Assembly: GCA_905250125.1 (NCBI GenBank)
Contig: CAJNOL010000001.1
Location: forward strand, 434,001-498,000
Length of the DNA stretch: 64,000 bases
Source: Rotaria sordida
Lineage: Eukaryota; Rotifera; Eurotatoria; Philodinida; Philodinidae
Direction of reading: 5' to 3'
Part shown: piece by piece, positions 1 through 12,165 of the stretch
How the letters are laid out: each line of letters begins with the position of its first letter
How positions within the stretch are numbered: position 1 is the first letter of the stretch
Position numbers and translations under genes: made by a program
The notes under the pieces: model-generated
Told to the model about the DNA's origin: nothing
The model's input: only the letters and a program-made list of their open reading frames with translations
Database searches by the model: none

Positions 1-1158
1 ACCAGTTGCTATCACACTCTTTCACGATGCCTTGATATCGAACAAAAAAGAAAAAAAATCATCACTATTATCATCATTATGATTATTATCATCATCAGTA
101 TAACAATTAGTGTGTCCTGTTTAAGTTTTCTTCCATATTCATTATTACGATAAGTTCTATAGTTAGATTTTTATCCTAACGAGAGCAAGAAAAAAAAAAG
201 AAATTGGTAGAATAGTTTCTTAATATGAGAAACATTTTATTTCTTTTGCCTTAGACAAGTTTATCTGCATACGTTTTTCTTTTCTCGTTCTTTGTTAGTT
301 CGTCTCTTATAGAAGTGTTGTTGTGCGTCACATATTGGCGAAGAAAATCCAAAAAAAGAAAGAACGAGAAGAAAGAAAATACGAGGATAAAAATAATGAT
401 ATAATAGTAAATTTGGCTTCTTTATTGTACAGTTACTATCGTCCTTGTCAACGGCAAGACCATACATATATATATTTTTCTCTCTCTCTCTCTCCTGCCT
501 GATTATTCACATGAGAAAAGGAAAAGGACAACAACACTAACCGCAAGGTTCTAGTTGTTGGTCCCTATCAATATATATATATCTATTCATTGAATATTAG
601 TACTAGATAAGATTTTTTCTTTTTTTGCCTTGTTTATTCGAATAACCAAAGATTTATATCTCTCTCTCTCTCGAGTATATACATGAATACAGTCTTTTCT
701 TATCTATTCACATTGGTTATTGTTAATAATGACCGAACATTGATTTTTGATGGATTAGATGAATAGCTCGATGTATCGCGCGAAAAAAGAGAGAGACAGA
801 GAGAGAAGTAATGTGTCGATGCACGCTCCTCTAACCATGGTCCTCTTTTCTCTCCACTTAGAATAGAGTAGAAACAGGGTTAAAATAGGCGAGAATACGG
901 CGGTCGAGGCCATTTTTTTTCTCATTTCTCCTATCTTCTCTCATAGGTCATTGTAAGGTTGTATCTACTCGGAACATAGAGCCTTTTCTTTTTCTTTACT
1001 CTCTTATTTTTTCATTATTTTTTTCTTTCAATAGGTTTTTGTTAAAAAATTTGATTAGTAATTTAAGAAGAAAAAAAAATCATATGAATATCACTTATAT
1101 TCTTTTGTTTTTTACTTTCTAGTTTAATTATCTAAGTTAAAAAAAAAAGCAAAATTAA
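1..1158. other. Intergenic, upstream of the sugar transporter
   Basis: No convincing coding region. The stretch is AT-rich, with TC/GA microsatellites near 480-495, 660-672 and 788-806, short TA runs and poly-pyrimidine blocks. The part next to the transporter start probably holds its promoter and 5' UTR, but I cannot place either. A short minus-strand frame at 261-467 is low-complexity and was not accepted. Confidence 0.6.
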
Positions 1159-2254
1159 ATGTCGACTGACCCAGCCGTTAGTCGTCTTCAAACAAGTGAT
1201 GAAGATTCCACTCAACGTGGTTGTACACCATGGTTACTTATATCATGTGTTATTCTTACTTTAACAACAGCATTTGTATTTGGTTGGGGTTTAGGTGCAC
1301 CAAATATGTATAATCATTATACGGAACGATTTATTAACGATACAGATCCATGTGTTCATGATAAAACACCTCATTTGCATTCAGATACAACAACATTAGT
1401 TCCAGAAATCGTAGATAATAATGAAATTATTGAAAAAACTGATAATGAAAATGTTGAATCTACAGACACTGAAAATGATAATATGATAGAAGAAAGATCT
1501 CATAAACGTGGAAGAAAACATCAAGAAAAATTTAGTTTTATAAATGAATTAACTAAAGGTATTCCACAAACTGTATTTCTTATTGGAGCATTTATTGGTG
1601 CACTTTCTGGTCCATTTTGGCCGAATATATTCGATCGTAAACGTACAGTGTTTGCTAATTATCTATTTTGTTTTGCTTCATCACTTGCTGTTTTATTGGC
1701 ATATTATTTTGGTAAAACATGGTTATTTTATCTAAGTCGTTTGTTACTTGGTTATCAAGGTAAATAATGAAAAAAACTTAATTCAAATTTAATTATGTTT
1801 CTTTTCTTTGTTTTTGAAGGAGGTATGGCATGTGTTGTAGTACCACCATTTATTGGTGAAATCTCTTCACAACGTGTTCGTGGTGCAGCTGGTGCTGCTT
1901 TTCAACTTTCATTAACAATCGGTATTCTTGTTGCACAAGTTGTTGGTTTACCATTTATTGCTGGAACATGTGATCGTTGGGCATGGGGTCTTGGTATTGT
2001 CTTTTTATTACCATTTATTGGTCTTTTTCTTCTATTTCCTATACCTAATTCACCAACACAAATGATTGGAAAATATAATAATGAAGAACAAGCTATAGAA
2101 GATTTAAAAAAATTACGTGGAACACCTAATATTCAAGCTGATCTTGAACTTATTCGACAACAAACAAGACAAGTTAGTGGAGGTAAAACAGAATCATTAT
2201 CAATTCTACAAGTAATTATAAAATTATAATTTACTGTTAAAAAAAAAAGAAAAA

Positions 2255-2303
<49 letters not shown>

Positions 2304-3007
2304 TTTATTTTTATTAGGTACTTAGATCGACTCATTATCGTTGGCCAATGTTAACAACTGTCATTCTTCAATTAGCACAAGCATTATCTGGTGTCAATGC
2401 TGTATTTTTTTATTCATCAAAAATGTTTGCAAAAGCTGGTATTCCACATCGTTCTATTCCATATGCTAATATTGGTACAGGTATAATTAATGTACTTGCA
2501 ACAATTGTATCAATATCATTAATTGAAAAACTTGGTCGTCGTGCATTAGTTATTTATCCAATGGCTGTTATGGTTGGTGTATTTGCTATACTTACAGTAC
2601 TTGTTGAATTAAATGAAAGTCGAAGTAGTCCAACATTAGGTGTATTATCAGTTATATTTATTTTACTATTTATTGTTTGTTTTGCTGTTGGTCTTGGTCC
2701 AATACCATTTTTATATGGTAGTGAAGTTACTCGACCAGAAGCACGAGATAGTATTCAATCATTGGGTTTAGTTGCTAATTATGTTGGAAATATTCTTTTA
2801 TCATTATTTTTTCCTGCACTTAATTCTATTCTTGGTGGTTATGTATTTCTTATTTTTATGGTACTTGTTTTACTCAATGTTATTTTTCTTTGGTTTAAAA
2901 TGCCTGAAACAAAAAATAAATCAGTTGAAGATGCTGAACGATTTTGGAATATACATGTAAAACCAAAAGAAACACTTTTAACAACAACTGCACCAGTTAC
3001 AGCATAA
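1159..3007 (+). CDS. Facilitative sugar transporter (GLUT/SLC2-like, MFS)
   Basis: Predicted 12-helix plasma-membrane hexose transporter of the SLC2 family. Three exons (1159-1759, 1820-2211, 2318-3007) join in frame to about 560 residues. The sequence shows a first helix near residues 24-44, the RVRGAAGAAFQLSLTIGI segment after helix 4, NAVFFYSSKMFAKAGI matching the GLUT NAVFYYS region, a LGRRAL cytoplasmic motif and a C-terminal PETKNKS sequence. These are family signatures. Oddities: the first extracellular loop is about 90 residues, acidic and His-rich, longer than the roughly 30-35 residues usual in class I GLUTs, and the first intracellular GRR equivalent reads DRKR. Introns are 60 and 106 bp; the second carries TC and TA microsatellites. 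Substrate cannot be told from sequence. An AATAAA-like signal follows the stop closely. Confidence 0.93.
2256..2300. repeat. (TC)n-(TA)n compound microsatellite in an intron
   Basis: About seven TC units run directly into about fifteen TA units within the second intron of the sugar transporter, just upstream of its acceptor. It is simple-sequence DNA and likely polymorphic in length. Confidence 0.9.
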
Positions 3008-3415
3008 GAAAATAAAAAAACGAAGATGATTTTTCATATTAAAAAAAAAAAAAATAACAATGTTTCGTTCGTCAACTATAGTAGTGTGTAGCTTAATATT
3101 TTGTGTGTGCACTTTTCTTTTTTTTTTTCATTCATCATATTGATTCTTATCCAAAGACACGCGAAGGTAAAGAAAAAAATTCATACAGTGACACTAATCA
3201 TCAACTTGTTTTTCTGTATATTATTAACATCTTTTTGTTACGTGGTCCTCATATTATGATTAATGTCGTTCGTATTTTCTTTACTCTTCTAATTTTTCCT
3301 TTCAAAGTATCATGTTTACATGAAAACAATATATAACACCTATAATGATATTTGCTCAATTGTTTCTTTTTCTTTTAACACATATAGCAACAAAAGATTA
3401 ATATATTTCATTTAG

Positions 3416-4426
3416 TTGTAATCTACCATCAGATGGAGCTATTGTTGTTGCACGAGAACAATCACAAGGACAAGGTAGATCAGGAAGATATTAAGAGAGA
3501 ATATTGTTTATTTATCATTACTTGTTTATAGGACGTGGAAATAATCAATGGACATCACCCTTAGGTTGTGCTTTGTTCAATATTGATTTTGACATTGATC
3601 TAAAGTCATTATTAGGACAACGTTTATCTCTATTACAACTTTTAGCTAGTGTTGCTGTTTTACAAGCAATTGAAAGAACACCAGAGTACAAAGTATGATA
3701 GTCATAAAGTTTTATTAAAGAATATTTGTAAATATTGAATAATAAATTTTTGTTTTTGTTTTTTTCTATTTTTAGATACTCAATGTTCAAATCAAATGGC
3801 CTAATGATATATTTATTGGAAATGATTTTACTAAATTAGGTGGTATTTTAGCAACATCATCAATTAATGGGAATTATGCATCAATTAGTCTTGGTTTATA
3901 TTTTAATCTTATTTACTTAAAAAAAAAGCTATTTCAATCGATGTATTTTGTTTTTTTTCTAGGTATTGGTGTTAATATATTTAATTCTCAACCATCTATT
4001 TGTTTGAATGATGTTATTGATCAACATAAATCAACTTCGAACTTAGCTCATTTTACAATTGAAGAATTTATTGGTCGTACAGTTAGTTATTTTCAAAAAT
4101 GGGTTTCACAATTATCTCAATCAAATATTTCTCAAGCTACAATTGCTATAAATAATTTCTATCAATTTTATGAATCCCATTGGATGCATCAGTAAGAAAT
4201 AATGAAAGGCATTTATTATTTCTTTTTATGTACATTACTTTCTATTATTTATAGAAATAAAGAAGTTTTTGTTGATAAATGGCAAGAAAAAGTAATCATC
4301 GTTGGCATTGATGAATATGGTTTTTTAAAAGTTCGAAAATTATCTGATAATAAAATTGTAACATTACATACAGATGCACATAGTTTTGATGTACGTGAAA
4401 GTATTATTCGTGAAAAAGCTATGTGA
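3416..4426 (+). CDS. HLCS: Biotin-protein ligase (holocarboxylase synthetase), 5' part not found
   Basis: Attaches biotin to carboxylases through biotinyl-AMP. Five exons (3416-3474, 3532-3692, 3776-3893, 3963-4191, 4255-4426) splice in frame to about 246 residues covering the BPL catalytic domain and the C-terminal cap. Visible motifs are GQGRGNNQW (the GKGRGGNxW biotinyl-AMP loop), SPLGCALF, VQIKWPNDI (the catalytic-Lys KWPND motif) and a GIGVNIFNSQPSICLND segment that matches animal HLCS closely. The first exon begins mid-protein with a phase needing two upstream bases, but I find no upstream exon in the roughly 400 bp before the sugar-transporter stop. The N-terminal HLCS domain and the start of the catalytic core are therefore missing. 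This is either a 5'-truncated copy or a gene whose first exons I failed to recognise. Confidence 0.85.
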
Positions 4427-6779
4427 ATTTTATTAAGAAAAACTAACATAGATTTAATAAAATTTTAAACATCAGACTTTGTACGATGCATTTAACATTA
4501 ATAATAAAAGATTCATAAATACGAAGATTGATGAGTTTTTTTTTTCTATATAGAAGAAAAACTCTTATTACAGCTGTGTAAATAATTGAAAAGATATTGT
4601 TGTATTATACTATCAAACATACTACTTAAACCTGAAGGTTAAGAAGTTGTTTAGTGATACGTTAAGAGGCTGTTTTAAAATATATAAAATTGATGATTAT
4701 GAATTTATTACGTTTTGATAATAACAATAAAAAAAAAAAAAGAAATTTAATTTCATAGCTTTTGATTTTAAAGAAAAATATTTCTACTATCTCATTTTTG
4801 CTTGGCATGCGATTAACACAAAAAGAAACAACGTGTCTATTTCAATATACCATATAGGATCATAGACAAATATGCAATAGTATTTATTCACGATCACTAT
4901 AAATAATACACTCAATGTGTATCCTTGATATTAACTGCCTAGTTTCTTTCTTTTCTTTTTTATCCATTCATACCATAAACTATAAATAGTAACAATATAT
5001 TTCAATGTATCGTCATATAATATGTTGATTAATGAATATACATATAAAAAACGTATTTTCTTTTGTATAGATCCTTGTATACCCGTCGCTTTCATTTGTT
5101 TTAGTATAATAGAGAACGATATCAACGAAGAAAATCTCTAAAAAAAAATCTAACAGTAGATTTTTAGGACAAAAAAATTTATCTTACTTATCTAAATTAA
5201 TTGCCGCTATTATCTACCGTTGAATGATACTAATTGAAGGATAGACTATGATTCTATTCTTTTAAATAATAGGTATCATTCATCAAGAAAACAAAATCAT
5301 GAAATTGACAATATTATCAAAACTTGGATGCAACATAATTAGTAATTTACAATTTTTAGTATTTTATAGTAGTATCGGAGCCAGAAAAAAGTTATAGAGG
5401 AGTGGCTCAGTCACCGTTTGAAACTGAAAAGTAAACATTTGTTTCGCCTGTCACATAGAATCATTTCATATCTAGAGCAAATTCAAAGGTTCTTGAAGAG
5501 AACTGAACCATTTCCTGGCTCTACCATTACATTATAGTTAAATACAATATTAATCATCGTTATTTTAATAGATCGATTCTAAATCTCAAAAAAGAATAAT
5601 AAAATATAACTATCATAATTTTGATATTAGAGTGACACAATAGAATAATATATAATTCATCATAAGACAATGTTAAGTATGTCTTTTATTATAAGGAATT
5701 TGTAGAATTTTATATCGATAGTCTTATCAATATGAAAACAATGGGAAAGTATCGTTTTTGTTTTTCATTAATTGATTCCATCAGAAAATGATCAGCATAT
5801 TATGAAAATAGTTTACATCTATTTATATATTCTTGATGTTTAACAAGTATTTGTTGATAAAAGAAACAATATATGTGTATATTTATCGTGTCTAATACCC
5901 TATAACTTACATTTGTTTATGTAGCGGTGATCAGATATCAGAAAAATATGAGTTGTTTCTTTTTTCTCATTATAGTATCTATATAATCCTAATGATCTAT
6001 TTTTGTTTGAGCTCCATCTTGCCATGGAAGAGAATTGTCTGATTTTCCCTTTAATCATTTTGATAAAAATACTTCTTATGAAATTTATTTATATAAATAT
6101 TGTCTACGCTCCTTGTTTCATAGGCAATTATATATGTATGTAAATATGCACAGTATATATTTGAGCAAACATGAATGTGTATGGGTTTATAAACCCTGAA
6201 ATGATTGCTGATTGGGAACTTCTTCCACTACAGTACCCTAAATATTAGTGTGAACTTTATGATAGCCTTGAGTTTAGCTTTGTGCTAAACATACACGTTA
6301 TAAAATCTGGCAAATCAAGGTTCTATGCAAAAAATAACTAAGTAAGAGTTGGTGTATGTTACCATATTAGATGTAAAAAGTACGTTTAACAAGACGATTA
6401 TAAGGAAACACTTGACAACTCTTATTGCTAGTCAAACATAAAGCTTGAACAATAACAGATTATTAGCATTGTATATGTGCTATAATTCATATAAAAATCA
6501 CATGTTTGTCTGATATGTAACTAAGTCTCTTTTGAATGATTCTTATGAAATAATATAATTCTACTAAATTCAAATGAATTTATAAAAAGAAATATAATTT
6601 TTTTGTCAGTAAAATAAATAAGGAAGGCATAATTTTTATTTGTGTAAAAAGTAATTTAATACAATAATAAGTTAATTTAAAGTATAGAAGAAATAAGAAG
6701 AAATCCAAAAGAACATTAGATAGAAATTCAAAGAATAAATGAAAAAAAAAGAAAATGAAAATGAAAATTCAGTTATTAT
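4427..6779. other. Intergenic, no gene seen
   Basis: AT-rich sequence with stops in all frames. AATAAA-like sites lie just after the biotin ligase stop. A possible short MITE-like stretch is at 5377-5525. No exon with coding character was recognised. Confidence 0.6.
5377..5525. mobile_element. Possible short MITE-like element (tentative)
   Basis: GGAGCCAG near the left end and CTGGCTCTACC near the right end give a short imperfect inverted repeat around about 150 bp that is locally richer in GC than its surroundings. No clear target-site duplication was seen. The call rests only on this weak symmetry. Confidence 0.25.
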
Positions 6780-6784
6780 ACTAG

Positions 6785-7345
6785 CAAAGCAGGTTTAGCC
6801 TTTGCTAATCCACCTCGTTTTCTTCTCTTCACCGATCGGCACTGTTTTTGTTGCTGCTGGTGGTTTGGAATATTTTAAACGGATAGTCATACCAACAACA
6901 TGTTTGCATATATAATTCTTAAAAAAAGTTGAATGATTACAAGTTGTCCATTTCTTATTTTTATATTTATTTAAATCGGCTTGTGCGTCCGATTGTAAAT
7001 TACGAACTGGTATATAATACGTTTTTGAAGAATCATTAGAAATACAAATTATGTCTTTTGCTAAGTGAGCTCATTGATACGAAATAGATCCATAATTCTA
7101 AAGACATTGTTGATTCTGTAGCAAATACTTTTTCATTTATTGAGGTCGAATCTTATTCAATTGAGCAATTATTGACAATATTTGAAGCTATTATCAAAAA
7201 TCTTGTTAACATATGACGTTCTCTAAACATTCCATCATCTTTGATTATTTTATTGGTTGCCTCTAAGGCGTTGTTTGTACTTGGTATATATACAGTTGTA
7301 CACTTCTCTATGTGATAACTATCGAGAAACTACTGCCCGTATACC
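6785..7345 (-). pseudogene. Degenerate MULE (Mutator-like) transposase relic, C-terminal part
   Basis: Reading the minus strand gives transposase-like coding with inactivating changes. The segment around 7150-7330 reads TTVYIPSTNNALEATNKI followed by IKDDGMFRERHMLTRFL, typical of MULE transposases, then an in-frame stop. Further on, 6860-7060 gives WTTCNHSTFFKNYICKHVVG, a SWIM-type zinc-finger region with the first CxC altered to CxH. The Lys/Arg-rich tail (KRRKRGGLAKAKPALL) is only reached after a frame change near 6830. At least two internal stops and one frameshift make it non-functional. No terminal inverted repeats were identified. Confidence 0.7.
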
Positions 7346-7744
7346 AATCGGCATAATGTGTACTATACTATCGGTTTTTTGAACGTGTTGTATCATGGTG
7401 TATTGTATCAAAATGGGTGAATATTTTTAAAGTCTCTTATAACGGACAGAAATGAGCTATTTTCGATGTACTCTAATACTGTTGATACTTCCTGTACTAC
7501 TTGTACAAGCCACAGAACTTAGACCAGTCCCAGTTATGAGATAAATTTTTATTAGTAAAATATATTCTGAAACTGTTTTCTTCTCGTTTAATTTGAATTC
7601 TTTCTGATAAATAATTCGAATTTGGGTAGAAAATACTCTATGCAATCTTTTATAGCTGGAACCGATAGTCGTAGGCGCTACTATCGGTTCTTATAAGTAC
7701 TGCGATGTATCGGCGGTAGTGTAAACAAAAGTGCAATATAGATT

Positions 7745-8160
7745 CATATCAACCATCATTTGATTTGAGTTATTCATTATCAAAATCATTCAAAATATCT
7801 AATATTGATTGTTTTTGTTTTGTTTGTTGTTCATGTTTCATTTGTTCATAAATAATGTTGATGCTAATTTGAATACAGCTGTCATATAATACATTTTGAT
7901 TGTTAGACTTTCTTTGTAATTTACTGATTTTATAATTATCTTATTCGATGACTATTTCATTTATTCTACTGGAAATTTAAATGATTGTCTTTATATAATA
8001 TAAATTCACTTTTTTTCCTAAATATTGAATTTTTCCAAAGAAACAATTTCACTTCGATCTAATTATTTTAAGAGATTTTGTATCAATTGAAAAATCGTTT
8101 CTTGATCTATTAAAATTAATTGATTCAAAAGAAAGAATTTCAAACGAAATAAGGATTTAT
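7745..8160 (-). pseudogene. Unidentified decayed coding sequence
   Basis: The minus strand holds stretches that look coding but are broken by stops. One frame ends in KQSILDILNDFDNE and a stop, with about 55 open codons before it (including NVLYDSCIQISINIIYEQMK) and then an in-frame TAA. Another reads LLNQLILIDQETIFQLIQ. The family is not recognised. It may be an exon relic or part of the same transposon as the adjacent MULE fragment. Confidence 0.35.
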
Positions 8161-8284
8161 TAAAAAAAAAAATACTTCGATGAATAGTTACAGAAAACAA
8201 CAACTATTCAAAGCGCCATTTAATTGTTCTATAGTAATTTTTTCCTTCTATATTGATGAGCACGGATATTTATTTCTATTTACT

Positions 8285-9269
8285 ATGTACAATCTTCGAC
8301 TTTGTTTATTCTATTCGTACATCGCTTATAGTTTTTTCTTGCCTAGTATCTTTATTTTCTTACTTTTTATTTACAAAAATATTAGTCACTTTCTTATACC
8401 AGTTATCATTATTGATACAATATTTTTTCTTATTTTACTTGTAATTCTCTATGGATTTCGTACAAAAAAACAACGACTTTGGTTGTATATAATGCTCATC
8501 ATTGTTACAATACTTATAACTATACGTAATCTATATTTATTTATCTCAATTATATATAGAACAATAACTGAGTTCGAGAAGAAACGATCGTTTTTTTCTG
8601 ATGCTATTAATCGACAGGTTAGATTTATTTTTTATTTTTTGATAGTGAAAAAGAAAACAAGAAATGTTATTATATATTATTTATGATTATCAGATAAACT
8701 TTTTTGAAGAACCTCAACATCCAGTATGGAAAATAATATTATTAAAACAATGTTGTGGATTAAATTCAAAATATTCTAAATCAAATATTCAAGAATATCA
8801 ATGGTTTAAACAAACATTTTTTTCCTATTTTTGTCCAGATTTACATTTAAAACAAGATCAAATTTTACAATTCGAACATACATTTAAAATAAAATATTCG
8901 CCTCAAGGTGTTTGTTTACCATTAATTAATCATGAATTAAAAATTGAATTAATTTTAATTTCACTTGATCTTGGTTTTGGTGTTCTTCTTATGTTACTTA
9001 CATGGTTATTTATTTGGCAAGATCGATTATTATATTTAACATTACTTAAAAATAAATTACAAAAACAAAAAAATCCTTCAATCATAAGTATTAATAAATC
9101 ATCAATTACATCCGTGATTCAAGAACCTATAATAACTGAAATTCCAAAAATATCAACATTGCTTACATATGAAAAATTAAATGAACCAAAACAATTAGTT
9201 ACAATGAAATCTTCTGAAACTAAACGATTGTACAAAGGATATCTGACTGCATTAGAAGATGAGAAATAA
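8285..9269 (+). CDS. Tetraspanin-like four-TM membrane protein
   Basis: Two exons (start to 8617; 8694-9269) joined by a 76-bp GT-AG intron give about 302 residues from the Met at 8285. An earlier in-frame Met at 8180 would add 35 poorly hydrophobic residues, so I prefer 8285. The layout is tetraspanin-like: three hydrophobic helices in exon 1, a large loop in exon 2 containing the hallmark CCG (KQCCGLNSKYS), a further loop Cys (YFCPD) and a Cys before helix 4 (GVCLPL), then helix 4 (LILISLDLGFGVLLMLLTWLF) and a basic cytoplasmic tail. Tetraspanins organise membrane partner complexes. The helices are Phe/Ile/Leu-rich and diverged, so subfamily is unclear. Both exons keep frame and look intact. 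Confidence 0.72.
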
Positions 9270-9600
9270 ATTGAAAAAGTTTCTGTTCATTTTCTTGTTT
9301 CCTTGATTTGTTTTTATTGGAACTTAAAAAAATGACATTGAACTCCTATCTCCGAGAAAGGTCGATTTTTCAAGGCAAACTCGATTTCGAAATTCGTACA
9401 TATTCTGATAGTCCTTGCAATGACCTTTAAGCTGGCATAATTTCTTTTGTCAAAAGACGAGGATTAGGTTTTTTTGATGATGAGTATTTTTCAGGAGTTC
9501 CCTAGCTGAGGAATATGGTCGTGCATTGTATGGAAACTTTTGTAGCTTTATAACATGAAAGTTAATTTCATATAGATTTTGATGATGTTGAAATTATTGC
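9270..9600. other. Intergenic, no gene seen
   Basis: Spacer between the tetraspanin-like gene and the first minisatellite/palindrome unit. No open frame with coding character. Confidence 0.6.
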
Positions 9601-9639
9601 GCAAATGTGGGATGTTGGATATAGGTAGAAGCGCGAGTG

Positions 9640-10080
9640 CGAATTGCTCGAAAGGCAAAATCTCGAAAAAAAAATCCCGAAAGAAAAAATCTCGACAAGA
9701 AAAAGACCCAAAAAAAAATCTCGAATGAGCAAAATCTCAAAGTGCAAGATCTCGAGCTACGAAATCTAGAAAGGTAAAATATCGAATATAGAAAATCTCG
9801 AAAGTTCGAAAAATAACAAGTGACACTGAATGACTGATGAGTCATTCTTTTACCTTTTTCTTTGTAGTGTGTGGGTCTGGGTCTGGGTATGGATGTTGAT
9901 GTGGGTGTAGGAGGCCAACGCTTTAATAGTGCCTACATCCACATCACACACCCACACTCATACCCACATTCTCGAGTTGCTTTTACATTTTACACTTTCG
10001 AGATTTCTTTTTCTAGATTCTTGCTTTTCGAGACTTTATCTATCGATCTTTCTCTTTCGATCTTTTTCCTTTCAGACAAT
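9640..10080. repeat. Palindromic unit 1: inverted ATCTCGAAA minisatellite arms around a GT/CA core
   Basis: Left arm (about 9640-9810): degenerate tandem copies of a 10-14 bp unit around AATCTCGAAAG. Core (9868-9972): GT-rich (GTGTGGGTCTGGGTCTGGG) passing through a non-repetitive spacer (9911-9935, containing GCTTTAATAGTGCC) into CA-rich (CACACACCCACACTCATACC). Right arm (about 9973-10078): copies of the complement, around CTTTCGAGATTT. The whole is an imperfect nested inverted repeat. Frames within it are repeat artefacts. Confidence 0.75.
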
Positions 10081-10084
10081 TAAC

Positions 10085-10130
10085 ACTGATTCTAGGTAGA
10101 ATAGAGGCCTCATCCTCACTCACACGCGTA
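10085..10130. repeat. Spacer-like fragment related to the 61.5-kb palindrome
   Basis: GGTAGAATAGAGGCCTCATC at about 10095-10114, followed by CTCACTCACACGCG. The first part matches the reverse complement of the spacer at 61538-61556 at about 16 of 18 positions, which suggests a partial copy of the same repeat family next to unit 1. Confidence 0.5.
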
Positions 10131-10454
10131 CAGTGAGAAAGAAATAGGTAATATCTTGTGAAAAAAAAGTAAGATAATCGTTGGTAAGAAGAATGTTCTT
10201 AGAACAATACAGTCAACATATCCTAACAACTTGGTACAATGTTTAATAGTACTCTTTGTTTCTAAAGAATAAGATCTATCACTGGCAACATTTGACGTTC
10301 CCAATAGTTAAGTGATAAAGAAACAGAAAATTAATTTTTTCTGTGTCAAACTTATTCAAGTCAGTTGCTTATGATGATGTTCAAATAGTCTAAATGAAAT
10401 TCGTTCAAAGTGAAATAGACCACTAGCATAGTTAATCGTCTTCAGCTAATTTCA

Positions 10455-11025
10455 ATCGGATTGATGAAAAAGGAAGAAAAGAAAAATGTTGAATAGGAAA
10501 AGTCGAAAAAAAAATAGGAAAATATCGAAAATGTTAATGACGAAGATATAAACAATAAAAAAGAAAACGTCGAAAGAATAATATAGATGAACAGAGGACG
10601 TCGAAGTGAAATACATCTGAAAGGAAAACACCGAAAGGGTATGAATGTGGGTTTGGGTGCGAATGTGTGGGTGTTGGTGTGAGTGTTTGGACGTGCACAT
10701 GGATGTGGGTGTTAGTCTTCTCGTCACTCACATCCACATCCAAAAAATAAGATTAGGACTTATAAACTGTTTTTTTTCGTTATCTTTTTTGCATATGATC
10801 GAATAAACTTTTTCGCCTTTGGATATTAATAAAAAGAAAAAGTTCATTATCGACATGCGACTTTTCAACATCTTCCTTTGGGCTTTTTCCTCGTACCTTT
10901 TTTCCATTCGACTTCTACATTTTCGCTATTTTCACTGTTTATATTTTTCTCTTCTGTGTTTTCCTATTTTTTTATCGACATTTTCCTCTTCGATATTTTA
11001 CGTTTCTGCGTTTAACACCAAGCCC
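10455..11025. repeat. Palindromic unit 2: inverted GTCGAAA minisatellite arms around a GT/CA core
   Basis: Left arm (about 10460-10636): degenerate copies of a 12-15 bp unit such as AAAATGTCGAAA and AAACGTCGAAAG. Core (10640-10743): GT-rich with GGGTGTGAGTG-type units, a spacer at 10712-10725 (TAGTCTTCTCGTCA), then CA-rich sequence (CTCACATCCACATCC). Right arm (about 10815-11020): the complement, such as TTTTCGACATTTTC and ATTTTTTTATCGACATTTTC. Same architecture as unit 1 with a different arm unit. Confidence 0.7.
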
Positions 11026-12064
11026 ATTTCAACAGGTACGGTTGTCTGTGAAGAAATAGTTTAAAGAAAAAACAGCAATTGAGTATAAATTCAATGTGTT
11101 TTTTGAGTATGTTTCGAAAAATCTCTTTAGATCTTTTTGCGAAAAGAAATATGTTCTCAGGCTCAGAAGGAATACTTCATAGAACAAACCTGCCATGTAT
11201 ACTTGAAGTTATGCTGTCTGCAACTATGAATGCGCTGTTTTATGATAAAAGATTTTCTCAATTTGTAGAAGAGAATGTAAAGATGAAGAGACTTTTTAAT
11301 TATTATACAAGATGATTTTACAGAATATGTTCCTATTTTAGAAAGATCTCTTTATGCGTGATCCATGTAATTGTGCACTGCGTCAATTAGGTCCTAAAAT
11401 TATAGGAACGATTTTTTTGTATAGAGACCATAAAGATTATCGACATAAACACTAAAAAAATCAATAAGTCGCCGAAATGATTTTAAACAAATCGATTCTT
11501 AGAGGGTGTCTTCTAATGTGTCGGAGACTTTATTACAACTAACTTGATAGAAAAATTAATTTTAGTTGAATGATAAATGTTACTTAAAAACATTGATTAC
11601 ATAACGGTTTTTTCTCAGCAGTATTTCAAATTTTTATTATTTCATCAAATTAATGTTGACAGAAAATTCCAACATTAATCTTTTTCTTTGAAAAAGAACG
11701 GAAGAAAGATTTATATGAGGAGCTGTGTTCTTCACAATAGCTGATCAAAGCTGAAATGAATTGAAAATTGTTTCATTGTGTCGAATGTTCCAATTGTTTG
11801 AATAATGAGTAAAACAAACAAAAGCAAAGAAAAACGTGCGAAAGAATGATCGACAGTTTCGACGCTTGGATTTTTTTCATTTTCATTACTCAACTTTTTT
11901 AGTTAAATACAGTCAGCACAACAACTTTTAACATTTTAAAGATATGGTTGATAGAAAAATTTTTTCATTTTCACTGTTTGAACGATTCTGATTTATTGAT
12001 TGTGTATTGTTTTGACTATCGATTTGTCTCTTGCTTCAAATCATATGAACCCATGTCGCCTGTT

Positions 12065-12165
12065 TTTTAGCAACTGCGCCTCAATTTTTCGCAATTACGG
12101 ATTACAGCGTGATCACAGTTGCGGCGTAATTGCGTCGAAATTCGATCACAATCGAAAACATGGGA
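12065..12165. repeat. Short degenerate palindrome with GCGTAATTGCG motifs
   Basis: Contains TTTTTCGCAATTACG on one side and GCGTAATTGCGTCGAAATTCG-like sequence on the other, around GCGTGATCAC. It resembles the CGA-containing arms of the larger palindromic units nearby. Confidence 0.45.

Noticed and set aside
3103..3336. 77-codon frame considered as the missing first exon of the biotin ligase
   Set aside because: Low-complexity, no similarity to the HLCS N terminus and no donor in the required phase.
9594..10083. Frames rich in Phe/Arg/Ser on both strands
   Set aside because: They read the ATCTCGAAA minisatellite arms of palindromic unit 1.
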